Origin: Micropterix aruncella | Lineage: Eukaryota; Arthropoda; Insecta; Lepidoptera; Micropterigidae | Direction: 5' to 3' | NCBI GenBank assembly: GCA_944548615.1 | Contig: OX155952.1 | Coordinates: 30,963,458 to 31,027,457 of the forward strand | Length of the DNA stretch: 64,000 nt | Part shown: in pieces, positions 44,655-55,034 of the stretch | Layout: each line of letters begins with the position of its first letter | Position numbering within the stretch: position 1 is the first letter of the stretch | The notes under the pieces: model-generated | What the model was told of the DNA's origin: nothing | What the model saw: the letters and a program-made list of their open reading frames with translations, nothing else | Database searches by the model: none | Position numbers and translations under genes: made by a program

Positions 44655-45010
44655 TTTCACAGTGTGATTTGGGCCTAACAAGGCAACTGTGTACCGAATT
44701 TCAAGTCTCTAAATCTAATATTTTGGTGAATAGGCCCTCTGGTGGACCGATTTCAATCACAATCTTTCAACTCTTGCCATGACCAAATGATGCCTGCATG
44801 TCAAATTTCAGCACAATCGGATGAAGCATTTGGACCCTATCGTGGAGGAATACACAAACATACACACACAGACACACAGAGAGACATACACACAGACACA
44901 CATACACACACACACACAGACAAACTTGAGTCTCTTATCATTTTAGCGCGTTCACAATATTTTACCTCCTCGTTGGTTGGTGGGCCGGTAAAACCGAAAA
45001 ATAGAAAATA
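44655..45010 (+). repeat. Dispersed repeat U, copy 1, with (CA)n
   Basis: It shares long stretches with 53690-54085 (reverse complement): TTTCAAGTCTCTAA, CAAATTTCAGC.CAATCGGAT, CTATC.TGGAGGAATACACA and GCGTTCACAATA.TTTACCTC. A CA/GA microsatellite (44858-44923) sits at the variable middle. No coding capacity was identified. Both copies end near GGTAAAACCGAAAAA/GGACCGGAAAAAAA. Confidence 0.65.
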
Positions 45011-45206
45011 GTAAGCTAGTATGTTGGTTACAAAAACAGGAGCTTTTTTCAAAACGCCATCGATTTTACAAAATCTCCAATCGTTATCTATTTTAATATC
45101 GACAATTAACAAATTCTTCCCTCGATGACGCGGATATCTTGGTAGGATCTTTGATGAATGAGATTGGGGTTTGTCGTGAGTAGTCTGACACCCGCACTTG
45201 ACTCTA

Positions 45207-45545
45207 CACCCAGTGACAATGTGGTTAGGGCGACTAATCTTACTTTGTAAGGTTCCGTGTTCGATACCCGGCTGGGTCACGTTTTTCGTTCCTTTAAAAA
45301 TAACGGAATTTTCATTTTCAATTTTGTCTGACGAATGCAATAACAAAGACACACACTTACACACATGTTACTTACTAACTAAAATGCATACATCCTATTT
45401 TATTCTCAAGAAAAAAACATTGTTTAATATCACTAGTATAACCATTTATACATTGCAAATTACCAAAATATATGTAGCACCGACTTGCACATATACATAT
45501 AAACACTTCATAGTAAGGTTGGTTGCAACAGATTGTCATACCGAC
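45207..45545 (+). mobile_element. tRNA-derived SINE copy S2
   Basis: The head carries a degenerate box A (AATGTGGTTAGGGCGAC) and box B (GTGTTCGATACCCGG). The body matches S1 at 31180-31446, with an extra ~80 bp at 45400-45480. The shared distal string is CATATAAACACTTCATAGTA. Transcription by RNA polymerase III and mobilisation by a LINE are inferred from the family plan. Confidence 0.65.
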
Positions 45546-45609
45546 TTTAAAATATATTTAAATACCGAACGAACTTGTTTTGGATATTTTGTGGTCTGTT
45601 AATATGAAC

Positions 45610-46875
45610 TTGCTAATGGGGAGACCATATTGGAGAGGCAAACTCAAGGTGCGACCGAACAAACGCATTGATAACAGTTTTAATATTTTAAATTAGAGAA
45701 TGGTTTTGATGAGCGAATTATGAAACCAAGCGTTTTGTTAGATTTTTCGGCAATTGCTGCGATATGTGCCCGAAAGCTTAACCAGTTGTCTAAAAATACA
45801 CCCAGGTCCTTGATAGAAGTACACGTCGCGATAGAAAAATCATCAAACTGTTGTAAAAAAAACGATCTTGTTTCTATTTCGCGTAAAATTTACGTTGAAA
45901 CATTTTGCTGCATTCATTTTAATTTGTTTTGGTTACAATATAATTTCAAAAAAGTCTAAATCCTACTGGAGGAGAAGGCAATAGTTTTCAGATTTAAAAG
46001 TTTAATATATTTTAAAGTCATCTGCATACATCAGGAATTTAAATTTTTTAAATCATGTACCGATGTCACTAAAATACAGAATAAAAAGGATAGGTCCTAG
46101 AGATCCTTGTTGGATACCAGAAGGTATCAATTCACATTTCGGCATAATAGGCGCCGATGGAGATGCAATGCGATCTGTTTCTACAAGCTTTTATTTACCT
46201 TGCAATGTCTGTTAGTTTGTTTAGGTCAAATCTTGCAAGATGAATTAGAACACTTTCTCTTATCCTATGAAGTTAAAATTTTACATGTTCGTTCATTTCC
46301 GATGACAATGCATTTTTATGGTGAGCTTGTCCTGATTCTATACCTAGGATCGGCTCCCGATGAGGATACTTTCCACGGTCAACAGCACATACACACAATT
46401 TTGTATACGCGTTCAATTATGATAGCCTATTCTAAATTTCACTATGACATGGCTGCTGCACCCAGGGTTGACTCCCGACGACGGGACTCCTCAACGGTCA
46501 ACAGCACAGAAATGAAATTTTGTAAACACATTCAATTATGATAGCCCGTTCTAAGTTTCCCCGCGACAGGGCTGCTGAGCCCAGGGTTGGCTTCCAACGA
46601 GGGGAGTCCTCAACGGCCAACAGCACAAACACGAAATTCTGTATAGCATTTAATTCTATTCTAAGTTTCACTATGACATGGCTGCTGCACCCAGGTTTGT
46701 CTCGGGACAGATCATTTTAATAAAAGCATGATTTTAACAATGTGTTTTTACTATTAACTTATTAATATAGAAAACTATCCATCTGGAAAGGTCACCTCCT
46801 ATACCAATAGAGTAAATCTTTTTCAATAAGATGTCATGATTTACGCAGGCAAATGCTTTAGGATCCAGGTGGTTA
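45610..46875 (-). pseudogene. LINE reverse transcriptase remnant, interrupted by a tandem repeat
   Basis: Minus-strand blocks appear in RT order: LDPKAFACVNHDILLKKIYS (~46870-46800), SGIQQGSLGPILFILYFSDI (~46125-46065), LMYADDFK (YADD catalytic motif, ~46035-46010), IKDLGVFLDNWLSFRAHIAA (~45820-45760), then FVRSHLEFASPIWSP (~45665-45620). Stops and frameshifts occur throughout. A ~600-bp unrelated block (46130-46760), which includes the 119-bp tandem repeat, separates the first two. The signature is that of Jockey/CR1-type insect LINEs. Confidence 0.75.
46346..46705. repeat. 119-bp tandem repeat, about three units
   Basis: AACAGCAC recurs at 46381, 46500 and 46619, exactly 119 bp apart. The unit includes CTAAGTTTC.CTATGACATGG, GCTGCTGCACCCAGGGTTG, and GGGACTCCTCAACGG. 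Outer units are partial. Both overlapping ORFs (144 and 60 codons) simply read through it. Confidence 0.85.
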
Positions 46876-47140
46876 ATAACCTGGCACCTGGTCCCGAGCT
46901 TGGCAACGTCGATTCTGGCAAAGATTCGGTCAAGCGCCGGCGTGAGATGCGATCGTGAGAGGAGCGGATCGATTAGTTTCGTGTCACTGCAGTGTCAACA
47001 GACAGCCGCCCGTTTCTCACGGCCTTATTTCGTCGCCCGCCACGGACTGAGCCTGTGAAATTCATGCAGACGTGTGCCGACCACAATTATTATGGAGACC
47101 CATTTGGTTCCGGCCTCCTAGGAGAGAGAGTCGCTGAAGA
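46865..47140. promoter_or_regulatory. Unique CpG-rich block with palindromic GGTTAATAACC/E-boxes
   Basis: Begins with a nested, near-symmetric site at 46865-46891: CCAGGTGG, TTAATAA, CCTGG, CACCTGG. It contains GGTTAATAACC (HNF1-like half-sites) and CAGGTG/CACCTG E-boxes. The rest (to ~47140) is non-repetitive and GC-richer than its flanks. The first few bases may still belong to the neighbouring LINE. Confidence 0.27.
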
Positions 47141-48711
47141 ATGTCTTCGCGCTGGCTGGACTTAATCAGCTGGCGCGTGCGAAAAAACTACCGAATTTTG
47201 TGAACTAGAAAACGCGGTTTTCAGGTATTCTAAACGGTTTTAACGGTTTACAGAAGTTTGATCTGTAGATTAATCGGTTACTGGAATAGGGTGGCGAAAT
47301 TTTACATTTGTGGAGATGATTGCAGCAGATGTCATATTGTTATATTCTTTACCTATCGAAAATAAGTGCTTTATTGTGACTAAAAATATGTGATTTTGAA
47401 TGAGTGGCTTCCAAGCATCTCGCTAGTTGCGTAAGGTTCGCAAGGAGTATATAAAATATCATATTCATTTTATTTTGGTGCACTGGATGTAAAGGTTGCT
47501 GCTGTGTGACATGACAAAGAAAATTCGCAAGATGAACATTTAGAGACACGTGGCAACACAAGCGTTACAAGCACCGAAACGGATTGGCAGGCCATACGTT
47601 ATTAACACAGGGACGATGATGCGATGATATATAATTTGGAAGGCATTTGCGTGACAAATTGGTCAACATACCTGAGAGCAACGATTAGCACTCGGCCGGA
47701 AATTCAATGGATAGGAGGCCGATATCACGTAGATATGTAAGTGTAACAGTAACTGAAGACAGGCGGAAAATAACATGATATAAAATGTTAAAAAGCGATA
47801 ATAGGAAACGAAAATGCACGAAGAAACAAAAATCTCTCAATTGTAAAACAGTATGGTCTGGAATTAAATGGATTCATTTCATTTCATTTCATTTATTTAT
47901 TTCCATAATTCAAGTTACAAATTACAAAGAAAATCCTTATTCTAACAAAAAAAACATTTTATAATAAGTGTATATATTATACCTAGCTTAGAAAGGAAAT
48001 TCATCTTTTGACATAACGGTTTACCACCTCACTAGGTATGAACCTGTGTTGAGGTGGTACTAACATCGGTAAATTATTTTGAGACGAGAGGGCAAGTCTT
48101 ATCTAATACTTGAGTACAATTTAAAATTTAAAGTTAAATTTAAAAACATCAATAAAATTATATAACTAAATTAAAATTTATGACAATCTACTAAGTTATA
48201 TGGAATAATAATTATTTTTTATTCAAACGTATACCTACTCCGAAACCGAGGAAACGAAAAAACTTTATTTTGCACTCCCTCACTATAATTCTCCTGTCAT
48301 TCACCTATATTTCCAACATTGACTTAAGGTTGTTTTAATACCGTGCGATAATTTTAACATTGCCAGTGGAGCAGAGCATTTACCATATTGTGCCCTCTAG
48401 TATAGCTGTAGACCTACCGGCCGGTCAGGATGACTCCTGGCTGGGATGCATAGTAGGATCTAATCTAATTTAATCTTATGCTGAATATTGCAGATTCAGT
48501 TTACCAGATTACATTGACAACTTCCATATTATAATAGCTCTAAAATCGGTGGCAATATCGGGATAGTGAAATCGGGGGTAACATCGTCCGTACTCTACAC
48601 ACGTACCTGCCACTTAGTGCGAAACCGACCGTGCATCAAAGCGTTCGTCGATAGAGATGCCGCCGACACTCAAAACATAGACTAGTAAATATAAATTAAA
48701 AACGATAAAAA
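47141..48711. other. Non-coding spacer
   Basis: No gene was recognised. TTTCATTTCATTTCATTTAT at 47877-47896 looks like the simple-sequence tail of a minus-strand retroelement, but no coding relic was identified next to it. 48580-48690 is a small CpG-containing unique patch. Confidence 0.35.
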
Positions 48712-48841
48712 ACACGACTGCCGTTACAGAAAGTGATGTATTGTAAATAGGATAGAAAACGAATTTACCGCGTGAAATTTGTAGGACCCGACGTTTCGGT
48801 GACGTTGCAGCCGCCGTTGTCTAGGGTAAACTGAAGAGCTG

Positions 48842-49671
48842 TCAGTCCGTTGTTTTGCGGGTAGGCCGCAAACCGCTGCCGCCACTGCGTAGGTTATAAC
48901 GGTGGTGGGGGGCCGGGCTCGGAGCGCGGGAATTTTTAAAATCCGTCTTGCACACAACACTCACTGTATCCTGTTTTACGTCTTTGCGTTCGGCGTTCGG
49001 CGGCGGGAACATTTTAAGAAGAGGGTTCCACGTAGAAGAGAGTTTGTAGCCGTCATCTCTATTGAAGTTCGGAGTTCTTCTTATTTCAATGGCTTCCCGG
49101 ATCATGCGAGGAAAGTAGAATTGTTCCTTGGATAGAACAATGGGATTTTGAAACTGCATCCAGTGGTTACTTCCGCTATCCAATATATGTTCGCAGATCG
49201 CCGATTTTTCTCGCTGAACGTTTTTAACAGCTTTGATGTGTTCTGTCAGTCGCGTGGCTATGGGCCGTTTCGTTTGTCCAACGTAGGCTAGACCGCAGCT
49301 GCATTCGACTTTATACACACCCGGGGTTTGCAGTGGTATTACATCTTTTACAGGCCTCAAAAATCGAGCTATATTTTGGGTCGGTTTGAAGATCGTTTTT
49401 ATATCGAATCTGTTTAGCATCTTACTTATTCGATCTGTCACGCCCTTGACGTATGGTAAGAATGCTCTTGATCTGCTCGGTTTTTGAGTTTCGTCCGTAT
49501 TAGATCGTGTGCGTGTCTCGTGATATTTTCCGTATCCATTTTTCCTAAGGACATCATTGACATGTTCCATCTCCTTCGGAAAATGCTCAGTGTCGCATAG
49601 ATCGCGTGCTCGATTCACGAGCGACGTTTGCACTGAACGTAGATGGTAGGGATGATGGTGTGAGCTTGCAT
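48842..49671 (-). pseudogene. Penelope-like GIY-YIG endonuclease ORF fragment (left arm)
   Basis: This copy is identical in sequence to the right-arm protein from HASSHHHPYHL to the stop. In-frame codons outside the arm (49672-49750) derive from the junction and are not element sequence. The GIY-YIG domain is present: GVYKVECSCGLAYVGQTKRP with R-x-x-R-L-T-E-H after it. RT motifs are absent because of the 5' truncation, so it cannot support its own mobility. Confidence 0.8.
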
Positions 49672-50578
49672 GCATGTGACGAGGAGAAGTGACAATACTC
49701 TCGGACATACGGTATATCGGAAGCCCACACATACGGACAGATATTTGCATGCAAGCTCACACCATCATCCCTACCATCTACGTTCAGTGCAAACGTCGCT
49801 CGTGAATCGAGCACGCGATCTATGCGACACTGAGCATTTTCCGAAGGAGATGGAACATGTCAATGATGTCCTTAGGAAAAATGGATACGGAAAATATCAC
49901 GAGACACGCACACGATCTAATACGGACGAAACTCAAAAACCGAGCAGATCAAGAGCATTCTTACCATACGTCAAGGGCGTGACAGATCGAATAAGTAAGA
50001 TGCTAAACAGATTCGATATAAAAACGATCTTCAAACCGACCCAAAATATAGCTCGATTTTTGAGGCCTGTAAAAGATGTAATACCACTGCAAACCCCGGG
50101 TGTGTATAAAGTCGAATGCAGCTGCGGTCTAGCCTACGTTGGACAAACGAAACGGCCCATAGCCACGCGACTGACAGAACACATCAAAGCTGTTAAAAAC
50201 GTTCAGCGAGAAAAATCGGCGATCTGCGAACATATATTGGATAGCGGAAGTAACCACTGGATGCAGTTTCAAAATCCCATTGTTCTATCCAAGGAACAAT
50301 TCTACTTTCCTCGCATGATCCGGGAAGCCATTGAAATAAGAAGAACTCCGAACTTCAATAGAGATGACGGCTACAAACTCTCTTCTACGTGGAACCCTCT
50401 TCTTAAAATGTTCCCGCCGCCGAACGCCGAACGCAAAGACGTAAAACAGGATACAGTGAGTGTTGTGTGCAAGACGGATTTTAAAAATTCCCGCGCTCCG
50501 AGCCCGGCCCCCCACCACCGTTATAACCTACGCAGTGGCGGCAGCGGTTTGCGGCCTACCCGCAAAACAACGGACTGA
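49670..50578 (+). pseudogene. Penelope-like RT C-terminus + GIY-YIG endonuclease (right arm)
   Basis: 302 codons from an in-frame ATG created at the truncation. Residues ~10-40 (LGHTVYRKPTHTDRYLHASS) are the last conserved RT block of Penelope-like elements. Residues ~60-135 are a linker. Residues ~140-235 form the GIY-YIG endonuclease: GVYKVECSCGLAYVGQT, a conserved R-L-T-E-H, CEHILDSGSNH, and E-A-I-E-I. The C-terminal ~50 residues are basic and disordered. In the full element the endonuclease nicks the target for primed reverse transcription. The catalytic RT palm is missing here, so this copy is non-autonomous. The frame is clean, so the loss is recent. Confidence 0.85.
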
Positions 50579-50984
50579 CAGCTCTTCAGTTTACCCTAGA
50601 CAACGGCGGCTGCAACGTCACCGAAACGTCGGGTCCTACAAATTTCACGCGGTAAATTCGTTTTCTATCCTATTTATAATGTCAAACAACCGCGATAGTG
50701 ATGTATTGTATTTATAATCCATATACTTACATGTATATTTTTAGAATGTACTCAATCAGACCTTTCATTTGACACTAAACTCGATATATTTATGTTAATT
50801 TATTGGCATTTGGACATTTAGACAACTACGTGCTATTCACTCGGGATGACATACCGATTCTAACAATACCACACACTTCTAAATCGATTGAAGCGTTTAG
50901 AGGTTATGGTGGAATAAATAAACGGAAAACATACATTGATGAACCCTGACCACATTACACTCCTTTTTTGTTGGGCATTCGTGT

Positions 50985-52263
50985 AAAAATTCGTCCTGTC
51001 TCCACTGCACTTGCAAGCACGCCGCGGTGAAATCGGCCCCGATTTCGCTACACACGACGCGACATCGCTGCCTAGACGATAATCGCCCCTAAATCGTAGG
51101 TTCGCCCGAACCGATTTCAGAGTTAGGGGGAATAATAATAATACTGCTTACGATTTGCCTACACACGAGGCGATCAAGGAAGCGATCTAGGAAAGAAGCT
51201 TTCGCTTTAAAGAAGATTAACCTGCTGGTATGCAGTTTCGCTATTATTGCAAAATCCTAAATCGAACTGCAACATTGACACGCGCTCACACCACCGCCAT
51301 CCATAAACAAACGACATACATAAAAATTGCACAAAGAGTCACTTCAAAGCGGAGTCTTTTGCTCTTGCGAAACAAACGGCGCAGCTTTGGCACTGAATAG
51401 AATCATGCACGGACTCAAAGAGGTAAAACACAGCCCTTTTTTAGTGAAATGTAAAATAACGCTAAAATTTCGTATGGCGCAGAGCACGTCTGCTCTAGAA
51501 TACTAATTGAGCGAGATACAAACCGTTTAGGAGCATAAAAGATATAGAAAGCGTGAGAGACTTGCAAGGATAAGCATGACCCACGCTTAATAATCCTTAA
51601 ATAGAACGATAAATGGCAATCGTTTTTGATTTATATCTGAGTAACAAGTTGCTTTCATCTGAGAAGTTGCTGATTTTATATGAGCAACAACCTGGCCAAC
51701 AGACTCCTTAATATATGGTTCAAAGGAGTTTATATATTAACAAAAACGATGCTAACCCAGTGTTTGGGAGTTGTATCCTTGACTGATTACTGGCTCATTT
51801 TCAAAAACCACTTTCGAAAAGTTGCTGCAAATCTGCACGAGGAAGAACAATAAAAGCTCGTTGGATCACTTTGGTGAGCTGCCGCCGACTTCCAACGCCT
51901 GAGAACTTCATTCATAGCACCGGGGCAAGTACTCGGCAGCTGAATATTCAGTGCCTGCCTGGCTGAACAGCGCCCACGCCCAAATAGTACTCTCAGCTTC
52001 GCCAAACGATGCGCGTCATCAGTGAACCTTTGCTGAGTGGCTGCTGGTTCTTAGCAATATGAAACCTCCAGACATCCGCCGCTAAGCTGCCTTAGCTCGT
52101 CAGTGGTCAAAATCCGGATAAAACCCAGACCTACCTCTTCCATGATGATACGGCTTACGTGAACGGTAAACATCACCTGCAGACACTCCATTCTCCCTGG
52201 GACACAGCTGAGACTTTCTCTATAGCAGCCTGGCAAGTCGAAATAGGATAAAACGAAGTAGCG
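50985..52263. other. Non-coding spacer
   Basis: 51000-51200 contains two related words, CGATTTCGCTACACACGACGCG and CGATTTGCCTACACACGAGGCG (split here at 20+2 nt: the last CG pair is part of each), about 105 bp apart, possibly subterminal repeats of a short element. 51790-52260 is GC-richer with minus-strand frames of 72-79 codons that I do not recognise. Confidence 0.35.
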
Positions 52264-52961
52264 ATTCAAACATACAACTAGAGTTGTCAACTACAACGGG
52301 CGACCCCGTCACCTCAGGAAGTTTTAACGATTAGTCGTTCTATCTCCCTGGAGTGAGCGCAGAAGACTTGGACGAAACAGTCCACCGTCAAGCTCCGCCA
52401 CATACCCGTAAGAGACCAACGCCTTAACCGCGAGATAGCCAGGAGTGTTACCCAGCGGGCTTACACTCACGCCCATACTTGCAATTGCGACCAGATTACT
52501 CCAGTCTCTCGATTGGTTACGAGTTCGAGGTCGCTTTCGCGGTCCTCTCCCTTACGAAGCGGTGAAATGTTGTATACCGAATCTATCGCGGACCACCCCA
52601 TCATTTGCCCGGCTGTTCACCCAGGATCGGGTAGCCGATGGTCGTTTCAAGAGCAGTCGCCGTAAGGTCCGCAACCACCCCTGCTCTATAGGAAACAGTA
52701 CTGCTTCCAGACTCCCCCGACTGTTAGTCAGAGTGCACAATCGATTGGCTTACGCCGCACGGTGCTCAGACCGTCCAGGAGCGCCAAAAGGTTGATTCCT
52801 AGGGGAAACTAGCCTTAAGGCCAGAGTCCTGCCCACGCTCGCACTTCATGCGTGGAGGCCGCCGGATGGGTGTTGACCCGTGAGTGTGACCAACCCTGAA
52901 CAGAATGGGTCTTCGTGGCCAACCCAACAAGGGCCCATTAGCTCCCATTCAAACATACAAC
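52264..52961 (-). mobile_element. R-family retroposon copy G, full length, with 15-bp TSD (reference copy)
   Basis: The cleanest copy. The 668-bp body 52279-52946 is flanked by the exact 15-bp duplication ATTCAAACATACAAC (52264-52278, 52947-52961). Sense is minus: the 5' end GGGAGCTAATGGGCCCTTGT is at 52946 and the 3' end TTGACAACTCTA at 52279. On the sense strand 52442-52414 reads CCTGGCTATCTCGCGGTTAA then GGCGTTGG, a tRNA box-A-like string. There is no poly-A tail and there are no terminal inverted repeats. The 116-codon plus-strand frame is antisense to the element. Confidence 0.88.
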
Positions 52962-53228
52962 AGGACATAGTAACAGAAGATAACATTCGCATGCCTAGTT
53001 TTGGTCTATGTAGTAACAGCGAATGGGTAACCCTCATCCGAATTCATGCGGACGACAGTAGATGCTTTACAACGCTCCACACTTGGGGCTGTATAGATTC
53101 GCCTGCGTGGGATTGGAAAACTTCCATTCGGCCTATCCCATATATTGTGGAAAACTGCCCTAAACGGGCCTTTCGTGACAGCTACGGTACTCTTTATCTT
53201 GCCTATGACCATACACTAAACGGCTGAA
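52962..53228 (+). pseudogene. Possible LINE ORF2 C-terminal fragment
   Basis: The frame from the R insertion to the stop at 53227 ends with IRPIPYIVENCPKRAFRDSY. It resembles the Cys/His-rich close of insect LINE ORF2 proteins (Q-T-x-x-H-I-x-x-x-C-P-x-R). The expected CxC and QT/H residues are altered. Weak call. Confidence 0.3.
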
Positions 53229-53689
53229 GTCCCTCGATAATTTTTTTTATATACTATATTTCATTTTATTTAATTTTAAATTAATACAAATTATTCTTTA
53301 TGAAATTGTACTACTATTTTGTTGATCATTCTTAAGTAGTAATTTGAAATTGTGTTGTGTTCACAATTTTGTGTAAATCGAAGATTATATTTCGCTAAGT
53401 ATATCGTACGATATATATAATAACTTCGTAGAGTTCGGATTTTTCTTCTAAACTCTTTTCGTATTTCTCTATTAGTAGGTACTTGGTTTATCTTAATTGA
53501 TCTTTCCTTTAATGATTTTTTTTAATTAGTTGTAATGATTGGATCCCACGCCTGACTCCAAAGTAGAGGGATTTTCTTCCCTTCTGTGTTGATGAGCCAG
53601 AGGATAACCTCACAACTTCCTTAATCAATCACATTACCCTGAACTCGCGAACTAAACCTGTTTGATATTTGTGTTTTAATTTGATTTTA

Positions 53690-54085
53690 CTCTTCTCGGC
53701 AAAACCAGATATTTATCGTTTATGATAGTGTGCTTTTGTCCTATGCTATTTTTTTCCGGTCCACCAATCAACGAAGAGGTAAAGTATTGTGAACGCCCTT
53801 TTTTTACCATGAAGGCGGAACTATCTCTTTTAAACCCCGCTGAGAAGATTAAGACCATTTCCAAATGCGTCTATCTTTGCGTCTGTCTGTGTGTCTAGCT
53901 GTGTGTATTCCTCCATGATAGCGTCCAAACGCTTAATCCGATTGAGCTGAAATTTGGCATGCGGACATCACTAAATCATGGCAATGGTTAAAAAGTTGAT
54001 ATCGGTCATATTTAAATCTTGAAATATTGGACTTAGAGACTTGAAATTGGACTAGAAAAGACTTGAAACTTGTTGGGCCAAAATC
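53690..54085 (-). repeat. Dispersed repeat U, copy 2
   Basis: The reverse complement matches 44655-45010 in order: TTTCAAGTCTCTAA.TC.AATATTT, CAAATTTCAGCTCAATCGGA, GGAGGAATACACACAG and GGCGTTCACAATACTTTACC. The (CA)n of copy 1 is represented by a short GACACACAGACAGACG run. No coding capacity. Confidence 0.65.
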
Positions 54086-54379
54086 ACATTATATTGGATT
54101 TTAAATGCCCAAATGATCAAGTTAAAAAAATCCAACATAAAATGCATCCGATAAATATCTATATAGATGTGCGACCCTGCATTATTGGTCGCCGACAATA
54201 ATTTAACTTGAACTTTCGACCAGGTCAACCTTTTTCCAGAACGGGCATCACGCTCAAAATCCTTCCATAAGTCCTGGCTACTTGCCGGGAAAGTTTGAGG
54301 GTGAGACAACCGTTTTTTTATGGGTCATAGGATCAATGGCTAAAATAATAATAACCTCCCGATTGTTTTTTTCTTTCGT

Positions 54380-54690
54380 CTGTTTGTTCTGCATTTCGAT
54401 CTTGCAATTTCGCGACCGATTTTTAGAACGTCATGCTATCTGTCAATGTTGTACCCTGCATGGTTCTCTCCGTCAATCCGTTAAAATGTTTAGGTAGACT
54501 GCACATGTTCCTAAAAGTCTGTATCGGTCGTAATCGCCGGCACGTTGCGAGAATCCCGCGGTGTCGGCTGTCCATGGAGGTCTTTGGAGATAGGATCTGA
54601 GGCCGCGGTCTCCAGACAAGATCTCTGCGGGCAGCGCGCTGCCTGCGTGCCACACTTGCACATACACCTCTTGATACACAGAATAAACCA
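54380..54690. promoter_or_regulatory. Unique CpG-containing block, candidate regulatory element
   Basis: A non-repetitive, GC-richer patch (GATCTGAGGCCGCGGTCTCC, GCGGGCAGCGCGCTGCCTGC). Three overlapping short frames on both strands are mutually exclusive and lack domains. Function unknown. Confidence 0.22.
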
Positions 54691-55034
54691 CAGTTTAAGC
54701 AATATTTCCTACATCAGATCTAGTGCATGTCGTTTGAGATGTATCCTTTAACTGCGTAAAAATTTCAATATTTTCTTCCGACCCTTTGTTTAACCTATTT
54801 GACGCATTCCATCTAAATCTCGTCGACTCATCGAAAATCAATCTTTTATAGTAAATGCAGATTAAACACAGTAGTCATTATATAATATATAGTCAATACT
54901 CATTTTTTCATCCAAAATTGCAAATGCATTTGGTTACTCATAATAATAAATATTAAAACAAAAATAATCAAAATATGAATAAAACAAATAATCAAATAAA
55001 TTAATAGTCTAAAACTACTAATAAAAATATTTCC
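54691..55034. other. AT-rich spacer
   Basis: Nothing recognised. Confidence 0.4.

Larger units (their letters stand above)
48732..50710. mobile_element. Penelope-like retroelement inverted dimer P4 with 14-bp TSD
   Basis: Two 5'-truncated copies of one element face each other, 5' ends at the centre. The left arm 48746-49674 and right arm 49746-50674 are 929 bp each, with identical encoded proteins and no net indel. The 71-bp centre (49675-49745) belongs to the right copy, which also keeps 22 bp more at its 3' end. The 14-bp string AGTGATGTATTGTA flanks the whole structure (48732-48745, 50697-50710), so it inserted as one unit. Inverted terminal arrangements are known for Penelope elements. 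The near-perfect arms imply a recent event. Confidence 0.9.
48712..50984 (+). mobile_element. Family T MITE-like element, copy T1, split by the Penelope dimer
   Basis: The left piece is 48712-48745 (ACACGACTGCCGTTACAGAA...) and the right piece 50697-50984 (...TTGGGCATTCGTGT). The short ends ACACGACTGCC and GGCATTCGTGT are inverted repeats with one mismatch. Removing the Penelope dimer and one 14-bp duplication restores the arrangement seen in T3 and T4 (GTTACA.AAAGTGA...TATTGTATTTATAA). No coding capacity. Confidence 0.7.

Noticed and set aside
44837..45602. 175- and 134-codon frames near 45 kb
   Set aside because: They read through the (CA)n microsatellite of repeat U and the tRNA-derived SINE.
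48842..50578. Two independent genes, or an assembly artefact, at the palindrome
   Set aside because: A 14-bp direct duplication flanks the whole dimer, and the flanks rejoin into a family T element, which an artefact would not produce.
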